Below are positions 1-17,040 of a stretch of DNA of 64,000 nucleotides, piece after piece. The stretch spans positions 298,554 to 362,553 of the forward strand of contig VDMD01000031.1 in the NCBI GenBank assembly GCA_007026445.1. Reading direction: 5' to 3'. Below the pieces are notes generated by a model that saw only the letters and a program-made list of their open reading frames with translations, made no database searches and was not told the origin of the DNA. Source of the stretch: Schizophyllum amplum (lineage: Eukaryota; Basidiomycota; Agaricomycetes; Agaricales; Schizophyllaceae). How positions within the stretch are numbered: position 1 is the stretch's first letter; each line of letters begins with the position of its first letter. The position numbers and the translations under genes were made by a program.

Positions 1-184
1 CGCAGACTCGGGTTGACGCTGGGTTGAGCAGGCAACAGGGATAGCAAACCAAGACGTGAGTATAATAAGTGTTTTGTACATACACCGCGTGCAGTACTTT
101 TGCCGCTACTACAGATGCCCAAGACATAAAAAGTACACAAAGATCACTTTTCCCGGTGCGCGTCTACCCGGACGCGTGGTTTTT

Positions 185-6402
<6,218 letters not shown>

Positions 6403-7119
6403 CGGGGATGGTGAGCGGGTCTGAAGTACAAAAGAATTGGGCGACAACAATGACTCCGATCTCCGCGGATAGCGCGGACGTGAATGATGGCGTGCGCAAC
6501 GAGACCGGCGCCTATTTGAGCATCGGCGGTAAGCGTGCGGTGGCTTTGAGCTTTGATGAGCGCCGCTTTGGCCCGCGTCGTTTGCGGTAGACGACAGCGA
6601 ACAGCTTCAAGGAGGTCGCTACCAGGTCACTCGTTCGGGAGGCGTCGTAGTAACACGTTACGCGCTGAGACACGAGCCTTGGGCGCCTGGGCGCTCGCCG
6701 CGCTGATCGCGACATCGCCCATCCCTCGCAGCCGCCATCGCCCGCTCATATCTCGACCCAAAAAGCTAATAAACCAGCTGAAGCACACATCGTTGCTTTC
6801 GGCACGAAGCAGAGCGTTTATAGGGTGTCGAGGAGGACGTGAGAAGTCGAACTGATCACGTGCATTGTCAGCTACAATCGCATCTGCAGTGCTCGACTTT
6901 TGCAAGTTCAACGCGCTTGGAGTGGACAGAACAAGATGATATGTGCATGAAAGGTACATAATCCCAATGCACATGAAATGCCTGCTGAATAAGAATAAAT
7001 ATTTCGTCGAGGCCGTCCATCCATCAGACTTGTACTTGACAGTGACACCGCTCAACAAACGCACCGACTTCATCCCCTGCCAGCGCCATCCGCAAACGAC
7101 ATTGCCCTACGTCGCGCGC
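6403..7119. other. Intergenic: AROM promoter side and downstream flank of PPP1R37-like gene
   Basis: About 0.7 kb between the AROM start and the stop of the next minus-strand gene. The AROM promoter should lie just right of 6402. I see no convincing TATA box, repeat or RNA gene; open frames here have no recognisable protein character. Confidence 0.5.
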
Positions 7120-10100
7120 TCATGCCCCGCTGCCGCCTGCATCTAACCGCGATCCAGATAGCTTCCTCCGCAGCGAGGGCGCCACCACCGTCGGGCTCTC
7201 CGACCTGCCTTCCGGGATCGGCGGCGGCGACGCCACCTTCGGCGACCCCGGCCCCGAGGACAAGACGCCCATGATGGAGTTCGACGACGACCGGCTGCGC
7301 GAAATATACGGCCTCGGCGACGGCTTCGCGCCCTCGCGCGTCGTCGGCGACTTCAGCGATTCCCGCGACGACGCCCGCCCGAGCTCTTTGTGCACCGGCG
7401 GCGACTTCGCGTGGTCGTCCGGCAGGCGCTCGTCATCCGCCCGCGTCCCGTCCTCCGACAGCTCCCGCGGCGGCGGGCGCTCTACCATCGCTTCCAGCAG
7501 CTGTAAGCAAGATACAACGTTAGTAAAGCTGCCATTATAGCCTAAGCACTAGCCTCACCTCTCGCCTGAGTTCCTCGCCCGCGTACTCGCCCTCCATCTC
7601 CTCCGGGCCCAGCAGTACGGTGCCCTTCCTGAACACCTCGCCCTCTTCCTCTACCCACGACCGGCTGCGCACCGTCGGGCTCGGAACACCCTCCGAGTCC
7701 ACGAACCGCGGACCCTCCTCGTCTTCATCATCCCTCGCTAGCATGAAAGTCGGGCTCAGCACCCTGTCCTCCGGATTAGGTTCCGGCTCCGCACGTCCTT
7801 TCCCCTTATCCACGCGCGGCGTCGGCGGGCCCTCGTCCTCTTCCTCCTCATCCCCCGCGCCATGTCCATTAGTAGCCGCGTGCCCGTTAGACAGCTCCAT
7901 AGGCGAACGCCGCTGCGGGCTGACGCGCGGACTTGCCATCCGCGGGCTGTACGGCACGTCGAGATTCTGCAGCGTCAGCGTCGGCTTGGGCGAGGTCTTT
8001 GCCGTGGCCGGTGCGCCTGTGCCTGCAGGTCCGTCCCCGACGCCGGGGTCCTCCTGCAGCCGTTCGAGGAGCCCGCGCAGCTCGTCGTTAACGACAAAGA
8101 GTTGCTCCAATCGGGTCGCGTCTGCCTCTTCTGTGACGACTTGTGCGAGCTCAGCGACCAGGTCCTTGGCCCGCGCGGCCGAGTTCGACAGCGTCAGCGT
8201 GCTTTGCGTAGGTGCGCTAGAGGGGCCGGAAGAGACGAGAAGGGATGGTGTTGCAGCCGCTAGCAAGGCAGACGGCTGCGAGGCTGGTGTTGGGGCGGGT
8301 GGAGGTGTGTCGAGTAACGTGCGAAGTTCTTCTACGCAGGCGCGTCCTCGGATGAGAACATCCGTGCGAATCTGCTCACGTCGTCAGCTCTGTGCGAGGC
8401 GGGATGGCGCATGCGCGGGCGCACCTTCTTCTCCTCGTTGAGCCTGATCGTCTTCGCCAGCTCGCTCTCCTCAATCATACCCCACACGCCCTTGCCCTGA
8501 CCGCGACCGCTCTCCACAGACGCGGCCTGCGCGTTCTTTTCAGCTTCCTCCGTGTTTCGCACACAGGAGCTGAGGATCTCGCGGCACATCCTAGCACAAC
8601 ACGGACAAAATCGTCAGACGTGCACAACGAAGGACGTCGAGCAACTGACCTGGCAAACTCCTCATCCCCAGGAGGAATGTTCAGATCGAGGCACCGCATA
8701 ATATGATTAGCTTTTAAGCCTGAGCTCAGCGCCATGACGCCTGCGATGTCGAGATTGTTCATGGTAAGATCGAGGTGCAGCAGTGAGCTAGATTCCGGGA
8801 GAAATTCAGCTAGCGCAATGGCCCCTGCCGATGTCATCTGGGTGGATGACAAAAAGAGGCGCTTGAGGGCCGTATTGAGCGTGAACGCCGTTCGTAGCGA
8901 TTGGATCTGTGAATTCCCATTTCAGTGAGTTTTGTCACTTGACGCGCAGGTAAGCCAGGCCAACGCACACCCTCCAATCCTGGTCCACAGCACGGGTTCT
9001 TGCTCAAGTCCAGAGTCTCCAGCGACGAGTTGTATTTCTGCAGAAATACCATTGAGATCGACCCCACCAAATCGAGACGGTCCTCACTAGGGCCTCCGCA
9101 ACGGATATCAAGCACTGCACATCGAGCTTGTTCTCGCTCAAGTTCAACACCTTCAGAGTGCGGTTCCGCTTGAGCACTTGCGCAATATACGTGATGCCTG
9201 TCTACAAGGGCAGCAACGTTAGCTGGAGCGCAATACTGCACATGCAGTACGTACCCGCAGATCATTTCCCTTCAGATCCAATGTCCGCAGTGCCCCCAGC
9301 CGCGGGAGCGTGTCCAGCGCCCGCACCTTGTCCAACAACGCCGCACTCGGTCCCGCGGCATGCCGTTGCGCCGTGGTCTCCCCGCCCGACGGGGCCAGAT
9401 GCCGCGCCGTCACACCGCCCTGCACGGACGACGCGATGATCGGGACGTGTTGACCCGTCGCCGACAGCGGTATCGCGCTTGTCGTTGCCTGAGCACGCTT
9501 CGAGCGCGGGATGTACGGTGTGTAGGTCGTCTGCGGTGTCTGCGCTGGGTGCTTGGGCGGAGGGAGCACTGGCCCCGAGCGCGGCGGGGGTGCCGGAGGA
9601 ATCTGTAAGGTGGAGGACGGCGGGGAGAGCGGCGGGAGACCAGAGATGACGGGCGATGGGGGTGCCGAGGGGGCGGGGGATGGTGACGGGCTGGGCACAA
9701 CGTCGGGATAGTCCCGAATCATGAGCGCGATGGCTACCGCGCCCGTCGCATTGATGCGGTTGTGCCGCAGGGAGATGTTGCGGAGGGAGGAGGTGCGGAC
9801 CGCGCGTGCTGGGAAGCGCCTTGAGTCTCCGTGATACTATAATCTGTAGGGACTCACCTAATGTTTCTAGCGACGCGTGACGTAGGGAGCAATCGTCCAG
9901 GCGTAGGGACACTAGACCGGCTTGTGGTGCTGTAGGTAGTGCCGCTACGATGTACTCGATTGACTTCTTCTCCAGAGGATTTTGTGATAGGTCGAGGAAT
10001 TGCATGTTCTGCGCCTTCTCGACAAACACACCAATGAGGCGGAATGCGGGTGTCTTGAGTCGCTTGTTAGACTCGAGAGATAGGTAGGAGAGCGTGTTTG

Positions 10101-10809
10101 GGATGAGCAGCGCATGGAGGATTGGTTTGAGGGTCTACCAGGGCTGTCAGTAAGCGCGCTTCTGAGTGGATAGCACACATACCGACTCGTCTAAATCGCA
10201 CTCCTTGAACGTGAGCTTGCGCAGTCCCCATTCAACCGTGAACACGTCCGACAGAATGCTCGCCGTCGTCAGCGTCATCTGCACACCAGAAAAGTCCACT
10301 GCACGCGGATGCGTGGGGGTTGCGTTCTGCGCAGCGTCAGCAAGTAAAGTAGTCTCATACGCGGCACGCACCTTGAATGCCGTCGTGATGGCAGGGTCCG
10401 GGGACTCGTCGCAGCCCTCGCAGCACTCGCGATAGAAGCTCTCAACTTTGTCCAGCGTCCACCACTCCTCGTTGTCGGGCCCGGAGCTGCTCCCCCGCAG
10501 CACCCGCTTTCGCCGCTCAGCTTCGCGGTCCTCGATTGCCCGCTTCTCCTCCTTGAGCGTCGGGGTCGACGGCGGGTTCAGCGACGAAATAGGGTACACC
10601 ACCGCTATCTCAGGCAGGATAAAGTGCGCGCGCTTAAGCGGCCGTGCATCGTCCCCCGAACCCGTAGTATTCTGGTTCGGCAGGAATCTGGTGATGCGCG
10701 AGAACAGCGACTGCTGGGGAGGCGGAGGGCGCTTGAGAATGGATTTCCCTGGGATGGGGATCGTGTTCGCCGACGAGGAGGGTGATGGTCTGGGGGAAAG
10801 TGTAGCCAT
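7120..10809 (-). CDS. Leucine-rich repeat protein, PPP1R37-like regulator of protein phosphatase 1
   Basis: Multi-exon minus-strand gene. ATG at 10809 is used because the open frame further upstream has only a GTG; stop at 7120. The N-terminus is a basic, Ser/Pro-rich tail with KRAHFILPE, a degenerate version of the RVxF docking site for phosphatase 1, followed by a helix like VESFYRECCEGCDES. RNI-type leucine-rich repeats follow (LVSLRLDDCSL, FLDLSQNPLEKKS, LRTLDLKGNDL, LETLDLSKNP, LLHLDLTMNNLDIAGVMAL). The last repeat and following helix (LKANHIMRCLDLNIPPGDEE) resemble the end of the animal PPP1R37 repeat domain. A Pro-rich disordered loop interrupts the repeats around 9.3-9.7 kb, and the C-terminal ~350 residues are disordered Ser/Pro/Glu-rich. 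Family assignment rests on motif order; an alternative is a generic RNI-like protein. Confidence 0.72.
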
Positions 10810-12470
10810 GAAGTCTTCCCGACGTCGTTCAGCACATCCGCGGCGCGGTCGTCGACTCGAATCCGGCAGACAATGAGCCAAATATTTGGTCAAAGCCACG
10901 CGACCGTGCGAAGTTACTGTTGAGACTCAGAGTCAGAGTTGACTGCCTGCAATCGCTACTGGCGCGAAGACGATGTTCGATCTCAGAGAGCCGTGCTACG
11001 GGATCTTGTGGCTATTGCAAAGTTTTCTATTTACAGCAGCACTAACATCATTCAATATCCACTGAAGTATGCCAACCTGACACAGAGTTGACTTTGTGGA
11101 TGCCCAACCCGTACCTAGCCCGTATCTCATGATTGTCTTCTATGCCGCTGGTCCAGAGGTGAAAAGCCGATCAGACAAGCCCAGTTTGTCTCTTCGCTGC
11201 TTCGCGCAAAGGTTTATTTGTTTACGGTAATAGTCACTTCTCCCACCACTTTTACAGAAGGGCTGGCTCATCTGTAGAGCATCAAACTAAGAATTCCCCT
11301 TGCTTTTCCCGGGTTGCGCAGGATATTCTTGCCCTTGTCCTCCACGTCCTGACGGCGTGTAGCAAACGTTGTCGGCAAAATAACGACGTTGTCCGTGCCA
11401 GGCTGAGGCCTCACAGCTGCACACGATGTAGAAGGTCACAGCTTCGTCAGCGCCAGTCGTTCTGTATCATCCGACTTGAGCATATGACAACAATAAATCT
11501 TTGATCTGGAGAGCCGCCCTCGCGAGACAAGGGTTTACACTGACAGAGACAGCCTGCTGCTTGAAAGTCAGTACCCGGCCATGACACAGAATAACGTGCA
11601 CTCACATGTTTCGCAACACGCCGAAGAAGCTGCAGGCTTCCCGAGTTGACACAGCAAGGAAGAAGGTCCGTCAATGGTCTAATAAGTTAACCGTCATGGT
11701 CGCGCCGCGCCATGGGCGCCCACGCGGGCAGCAGGCAGGCAGTCGAGCGCGTCCATGAAGTTCGGAGGACCCGTGCGCGTGAATCCCGATGATGGGTAGG
11801 CTTGAAGTTAGTTTGAAGACCGACAGATTATAGCATCCACCACTGTTGTCGACGTAGACTTCTAGAGAAGTCATGATCAACCGCTTCGTAGTCTTTTGCT
11901 GATTCCTGAGGAGTGTCAGGGCCATGTGATGTGGCAGGATTCAGACATAGTGATACTGCAGATGTGAGCACGGTTCACGTTGCAGTTGAACGTGGGCGGC
12001 TCAGCAAACTGTCTCTCTGAGTCTTTGCCTTCCTCCCAATGAGCCTCACGCCCGGATTGAACGTCGGAGAAAGGGGCGGAGATAAATCATACGGCACTTG
12101 AAGGAACAATAGTGGTCAGTGAATGCCAACACTTCCGGCACCGGGGTTGAGAGTTAGAAGCCAATGATACGCGGTCACCGCTGGTCATGCGTGCTGCTTG
12201 ACCTTGGGAACATCATGCTCGACGCCGCCGGACGTAAGTTACGAAGCTGAAAGTCGAACTGTGGGAATCGAAGGACGGCTCGGCCGCGCGGCGCGAAGAC
12301 CGGGTTCCCAAAGCAGAAACATGACGTCGGCCCTGACATCGCCGCGGAACGGGACCCACGTGGCAAAACATATTTTGCCGAAAAGAGAATTGCTCTGCTC
12401 GTCATTCCGGCCGACGACCTCGCGCTTTGTTCTCTTCTCTCGTCGTTGTTCCCCCCGACGCCTAAACACA
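10810..12470. other. Intergenic region
   Basis: About 1.66 kb between two divergently transcribed genes (PPP1R37-like to the left, NADH dehydrogenase to the right), so it must hold both promoters. Short open frames exist on both strands, but none shows start context, splice signals or family motifs I recognise. No repeats were noticed. Confidence 0.5.
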
Positions 12471-14765
12471 ATGGCGCTCGTCCGCCAGGGACAGGGTACG
12501 CCGCACACCCAATAGCCATATATGTACTAACAGTTGGCCAGCCCTTACCCGCGCTTTCACGCATTCTAGACCTTCGAGAACTCTTCATGTGAAGAACGCT
12601 GCCCTTCTTCCCCACAGAGTCGCCGCACGGCACGTGTCGACGGAGCCGACTGTGAGTCCCAGGCTTATAGGCTAGGAGCGGGACGCTGACGCGAGACAGG
12701 CCGGAGGGGACAGCGCGCTGCCTCCTCCCCCACCGCCGCCAAAGGCGTCGCGGTGGAGTCGGTTCCTTATGATTCTCGGCCGCACGACGCTCGCTACGAT
12801 TGTGGTCGCCGGGGGCACGTTCTGGTACGTCACCCAGAAGAACCGTCACCCGGGCAAGCAGCTCCCCCTCGACTCGACGAAGAAGACGGTCGTCGTGATC
12901 GGCAGCGGCTGGGGGGCAACAAGCTGGCTCCGGAACGTCGACAACACCGAGTTCAACGTCGTGCGTGTGCTCTGCTCAATACTACCGTTTTTCGCTGACC
13001 GGGGTCGTCAAGATTGTCATCAGCCCGAAGAACTATTTCCTCTTCACGCCCTTGCTTCCCAGTGTGGCTGTCGGCACGCTCAGCCCGCGCTCCATCCTGC
13101 AGCCCACGCGCTTCGTGACGCGCCATAAGCCACGCCAAGTGCAGGTCATCGAGGCGGAGGCTACGGACGTCGACGTGAGTCGTCACGATGGACTTATCTG
13201 CACCGCCTAACACCCTCGCCAGCCCGTCAACAAGACGGTCACGTTCGCCGACAACACGCCCATCAAGGGCGCCGTCTCCGCGACCACCATCCCTTACGAC
13301 TACCTCGTGTACGCGCCCGGCGCCGAAGTGCAGACCTTCAACATCCCCGGCATCAAGGAGAAGGCTTGCTTCATGAAGGAGCTCGGCGACGCCGAGCGCC
13401 TGCAGGACCGCTTCATGGACTGCCTCGAGTCTGCGGCCTTCCCCGGCCAGTCAGACGCCGAGATCGACCGCCTCCTGCACGTCGTCGTTGTCGGCGGCGG
13501 TCCCACCGGCATCGAGGTCGCCGGCGAGTTCCACGACTTCCTCGAGGACGACCTGAAAGCGTGGTACCCTGAGCTCGCGCAGCACATCCGCATCACGCTC
13601 GTCGAGGCGCTGCCCAGCGTGCTGCCCATGTTCTCGAAGCAGCTGATCGACTTCACGGAGACGTCGTTCAAGGAGAGCAAGATCGACATCATGACGAAGA
13701 CGATGGTGAAGGAGGTCAAGGACGAGAGCGTGGTGCTGCAGATGCCCGACAAAAGCATCGTTGAGGTGCCGTGTGGCGTCGTTGTGTGGGCGGCGGGCAA
13801 CCGCCAACGCGCGATCACCATGAACCTTATGAAGAAGCTCGGCGCGGAGCAGGACAACCGTCGCGGTCTGCTCGTGGATGGTAAGTCGGCAGCTGTCGAT
13901 CTCTGCCGTTTTATTTCTAACGCAACGGACAGACTACATGCAGGTCAAGGGTTCCGGCGGCAGCATCTATGCCATTGGCGACGTCACCGCCACCTCGTAC
14001 GCGCCGACCGCGCAGGTCGCGTCGCAAGAGGGCGCCTACCTTGCCCGTGTGTTCTCGCAGATGGGCAAGAAGGACGCGCTAGAGCGTCGTTTGGCGGATC
14101 TGCGCACTGAAGAGGCGAAGGCCCTTGGTGAGTAGCTTTTGCCCTTCCCAATCTCATCTGCGTCGATCTGTTTGCTGCTCACTTATACCTGTCCCGCGCG
14201 TCCACAATGATCCTGCTCGTCCGTGACCACCCCGCTGACGAACCCTCAGGCACCCCTGAGGCCGCGAAGGCGCATTCCGAGGAGATTGAGAGTGTCTCTT
14301 CCGCCTTGCAGAAGGTCAAGATTCGGCCCTTCAGCTACTCGCACCAGGGCTCGCTCGCGTACATCGGCTCCGAGAAGGCCATTGCGGATTTGCCCTTCAT
14401 GAACGGGAATGTGCGTGTTGATTTACTGGTGTGGTCTTCTGTTTTTCTGGCTGATGAGCGTCCGCCTCTAGATTGCGTCCGGTGGTGTCGCGACGTATCT
14501 GTTCTGGCGCAGCGCGTACCTAACTACTCTATTTTCGCTGCGCAACCGCACGCTGGTGGCGGTTGACTGGATGCGGACGAAGGTCTTTGGCCGGTGAGTG
14601 TTCAGTTTGTTATCCCGTTATTGGCCTGGCGTTATCCATCGGTGGCATATGCTTCTTGTCTTATACTCCCTCACGTCCTTGCTTCACGAAATCTTTGGTC
14701 GTCGTTTGGTGTGGCTCGGTGTATCCATTGCTGACTCTTTTTCCAGCGACGTCAGCAGGGAGTGA
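12471..14765 (+). CDS. NDE1: Type II (alternative, rotenone-insensitive) NADH dehydrogenase, mitochondrial
   Basis: Rotenone-insensitive flavoenzyme passing electrons from NADH to ubiquinone without proton pumping. Spliced by hand: exon 1 12471-12495, exon 2 12542-12651, exon 3 12700-12960, exon 4 from 13013, last exon ending at TGA 14765. The first exons encode an Arg/Ser-rich mitochondrial presequence beginning MALVRQGQALTRAFTHS, then a Pro run and one hydrophobic helix (LATIVVAGGTFWYV). Two Rossmann motifs follow: VVVIGSGWGATS for FAD and VVVVGGGPTGIEVAGE for NADH; IYAIGDV is the late FAD contact. The C-terminus (IASGGVATYLFWRSAYLTTL) is the membrane anchor of the family. No EF-hand is visible. 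The helix after the presequence favours the external (Nde) over the internal (Ndi) form, but topology is inferred. Confidence 0.93.
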
Positions 14766-15401
14766 GCGCGCGTCGGTGCTCAGAGCGGGTAGGGCGTGTT
14801 AGAGCATGGCCAGCGCTGGGGTATGATCTGGCGGGCTTGGGGCTGGGTACGCGCGTTTGCTCGGGTGCGAGCTTGCGCGACGGACGGGTGTTGAGGGCAG
14901 GTACCTGGATGTCCGTCAGATATTCGGGATACCCTCTGTTACGGCTCATAGACTTATTCATACTGTTCGCATATTATAGACCTAGCCGATTGAGTAGAGT
15001 TTGCCCAATTTGTTGTATCGCGATGCATATGGCAGCCTGGCCGAGCCTGATGCGGCTGACCGATGTTATGTCCAGTCCGTCCTGAGTCCGTCTGTAAGTC
15101 TGAAGGATGTGTCGGCGGCGGCATGGGCCAAGGCTTGCTGACAATATCGGCGCGAGCTCGCCGCCCATAGCCACTGCGAACAGCTGTGTACCTCTCGGCT
15201 TACTGAAATGCTCTCGTTGTACGTAAGTACATGGTGGCGGCCCGCCAGGTGAACATTTCGGAAGATATCGTTGGACATCATCATCTTTGAAAGAGGGGGT
15301 CACTGTCTACTGCGCTTGTGTCTCTTTGTATCATTAGATCTTTGTACATTTACTTCGTTGCCGTGCATATAATTGTTGTTGTTAACAGCGTGTCTTCTGA
15401 A
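14766..15401. other. Intergenic, between convergent genes
   Basis: About 640 bp between the stop of the plus-strand NADH dehydrogenase and the stop of the minus-strand gene that follows. It should contain two 3' ends. AT content rises near 14.95 kb and 15.3-15.4 kb, as expected of fungal 3' UTRs. No other feature seen. Confidence 0.5.
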
Positions 15402-16508
15402 TTAGTATGTAGGTGCTGTCTTCAAGGCCTCCGCCGTCTCTCTAATCATCTTAAGCGCCCACTCCTCGTCCTGCTTATCCCGCCTCTTCGCAGTCAGCGC
15501 CAGCAGCGCGAAGAACAGCGTGTACCACAGCCTCTTCGTCTTCTGCCTCGGGAAGACAATGAGCGCGCCCTTGTACCCCTCCATGAATGCCTCCCCCGGC
15601 CCAGGCGGCATGAACATGCCCTCCAGCAGCGGGTCGCCGAATACCGCGTGGCAGAGCGCGAGCGCTGGCGGCAGCACAATCGGCACCTCCACCTCACCTG
15701 TCGTATCCTCCTGCACGTATATCATGTCCTGGCATCCCGTGAGCGTTACGAGCGCCGGCACCTCCGCATCATCGAAGAGGTAGAAGCCGATGGCGCGGCA
15801 GAGGGCGGCGCGGATGTCCTCCAGTGGCACGGCGTCCACATGCGCGGGCGGCAGGTGGTGCAGGATATCTTCCAGCAGTCCGGTGAAGGTCTCCTGCCAA
15901 CTATACGCCGTATCCGACGGTGCACCTGTAAGCACTGCAGCGAGCGCGCTAGACGCGAACCCTGGAAGAAGGGCGGCAGCGGGCGCTGGGTCGGCCACGG
16001 CAGGCAGCCCGAACCAGTCATTCTGCACGTTCTGGTGCAGCTGCGCGAAGGCTTGGCCAAGCTTCAAATCGACCATAGCCCGCTGTCGTTCATCGAGGGC
16101 GGCGTTCGCGAGTGGCACAGGCTTCCGTATTGGCTGGGGCGCGGTGAGCATGTAACGATGCGTATCGCAGTCGCCGAGGACGAGGTCGGGAATAGGCATC
16201 GAGGTGTGCGTGCGAATACGTTCAGCGAGGTGCGCGATGACCTCGAAGCTATGAGGCGGTATTCCCGGGACTTCGCTAGGAGGTTCGGCATCGACTGCTG
16301 GACCGTCAGGAGTGGAGATGGTGAGGAAGGATGTGGATGGTGGATCGAGCGTCAGTATGTATGTAGTGTAACCGTTCCGGATGACGGGGTGAGCCACTTC
16401 CGAGGAAATAACTGTATGCTTCGGATGGTGTTCATGAACAACCAGCTTCATGTGTTCGAGTGCGAAAGTGGATAGCGAGCCATCTTGTGTTGCCGCGGGA
16501 GCGGCCAT
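15402..16508 (-). CDS. Uncharacterised protein, 368 aa, possibly kinase-like fold
   Basis: Single-exon gene with ATG at 16508-16506 and TAA at 15402. The N-terminal part has short beta-strand-like stretches (TTYILTL, SFLTIST), and the middle carries an ML-KLGQAFAQLHQNVQNDWFG-type helix. The pattern 'substrate arm, then LGQAxAxLH, then DW' recalls aminoglycoside-phosphotransferase/fructosamine-kinase-like proteins of basidiomycetes. No HxD catalytic loop or DxD metal site is evident, so it may be a degenerate member or unrelated. The C-terminus has one hydrophobic stretch (LWYTLFFALLALTA) and a Lys/Glu-rich tail. Open and undisturbed over 1.1 kb with GC-rich third positions, so I regard it as a real gene of unknown function. 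Confidence 0.72.
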   Translation of the reverse strand: MAAPAATQDGSLSTFALEHMKLVVHEHHPKHTVISSEVAHPVIRNGYTTYILTLDPPSTSFLTISTPDGPAVDAEPPSEVPGIPPHSFEVIAHLAERIRTHTSMPIPDLVLGDCDTHRYMLTAPQPIRKPVPLANAALDERQRAMVDLKLGQAFAQLHQNVQNDWFGLPAVADPAPAAALLPGFASSALAAVLTGAPSDTAYSWQETFTGLLEDILHHLPPAHVDAVPLEDIRAALCRAIGFYLFDDAEVPALVTLTGCQDMIYVQEDTTGEVEVPIVLPPALALCHAVFGDPLLEGMFMPPGPGEAFMEGYKGALIVFPRQKTKRLWYTLFFALLALTAKRRDKQDEEWALKMIRETAEALKTAPTY

Positions 16509-17040
16509 CTTCGCTGTCGTCGAGGTGCAACTGCGATGAGAGCGGGAATGTCACTTTATACCACGGCAACCAATACCAGAGGCGGACACTTGTAGGAGGT
16601 TTGGCTTGAGAAGTGTGATCAGTTTGGTTCCGAGAACAGCTGATAAGGATGGCGTGGGACTAAATCGGCGATTTCCGGGTTCAATTACGGTGGCGCGCAA
16701 GAGGTCCTCAACGCTGCGGGCTGCCTGCCATCAAACTGCCACACCCGTATATGGACTAACAAGTAGCTCTTCTAATATCGTCTACAATAAGGGCGTCGAA
16801 GTGAGCGACTGTATACTAAAGAATGGAAGTCGGCGCGTCTTGTATCTACCGGAGTTCGAAGTAATATACGAGTCCAAGTCGTACAAAAAGATGGGATTCG
16901 GGGTACGCAGAGGTGGCAACACGAAGGTGAAAGGAGTCAGGACAGGTAAGTCGAGGCGATACTACGTCAAACGTCCGGGAGAGTACACAAAACATGTCGA
17001 CAGTAGACAGCGCAAACAGAAAACAGAACGTAGCTCAAGA
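16509..17040. other. Intergenic region
   Basis: About 530 bp between two minus-strand genes; it should hold the promoter of the 368-aa protein and the 3' end of the CPL1-like gene. A plus-strand open frame runs through here into the next gene's antisense strand, but it has no protein-like features. Confidence 0.45.

Noticed and set aside
16600..16700. GGTTCAATTAC resembling a tRNA T-loop
   Set aside because: The flanking bases cannot form the T-stem or an acceptor stem. No other tRNA candidate held up on reading.
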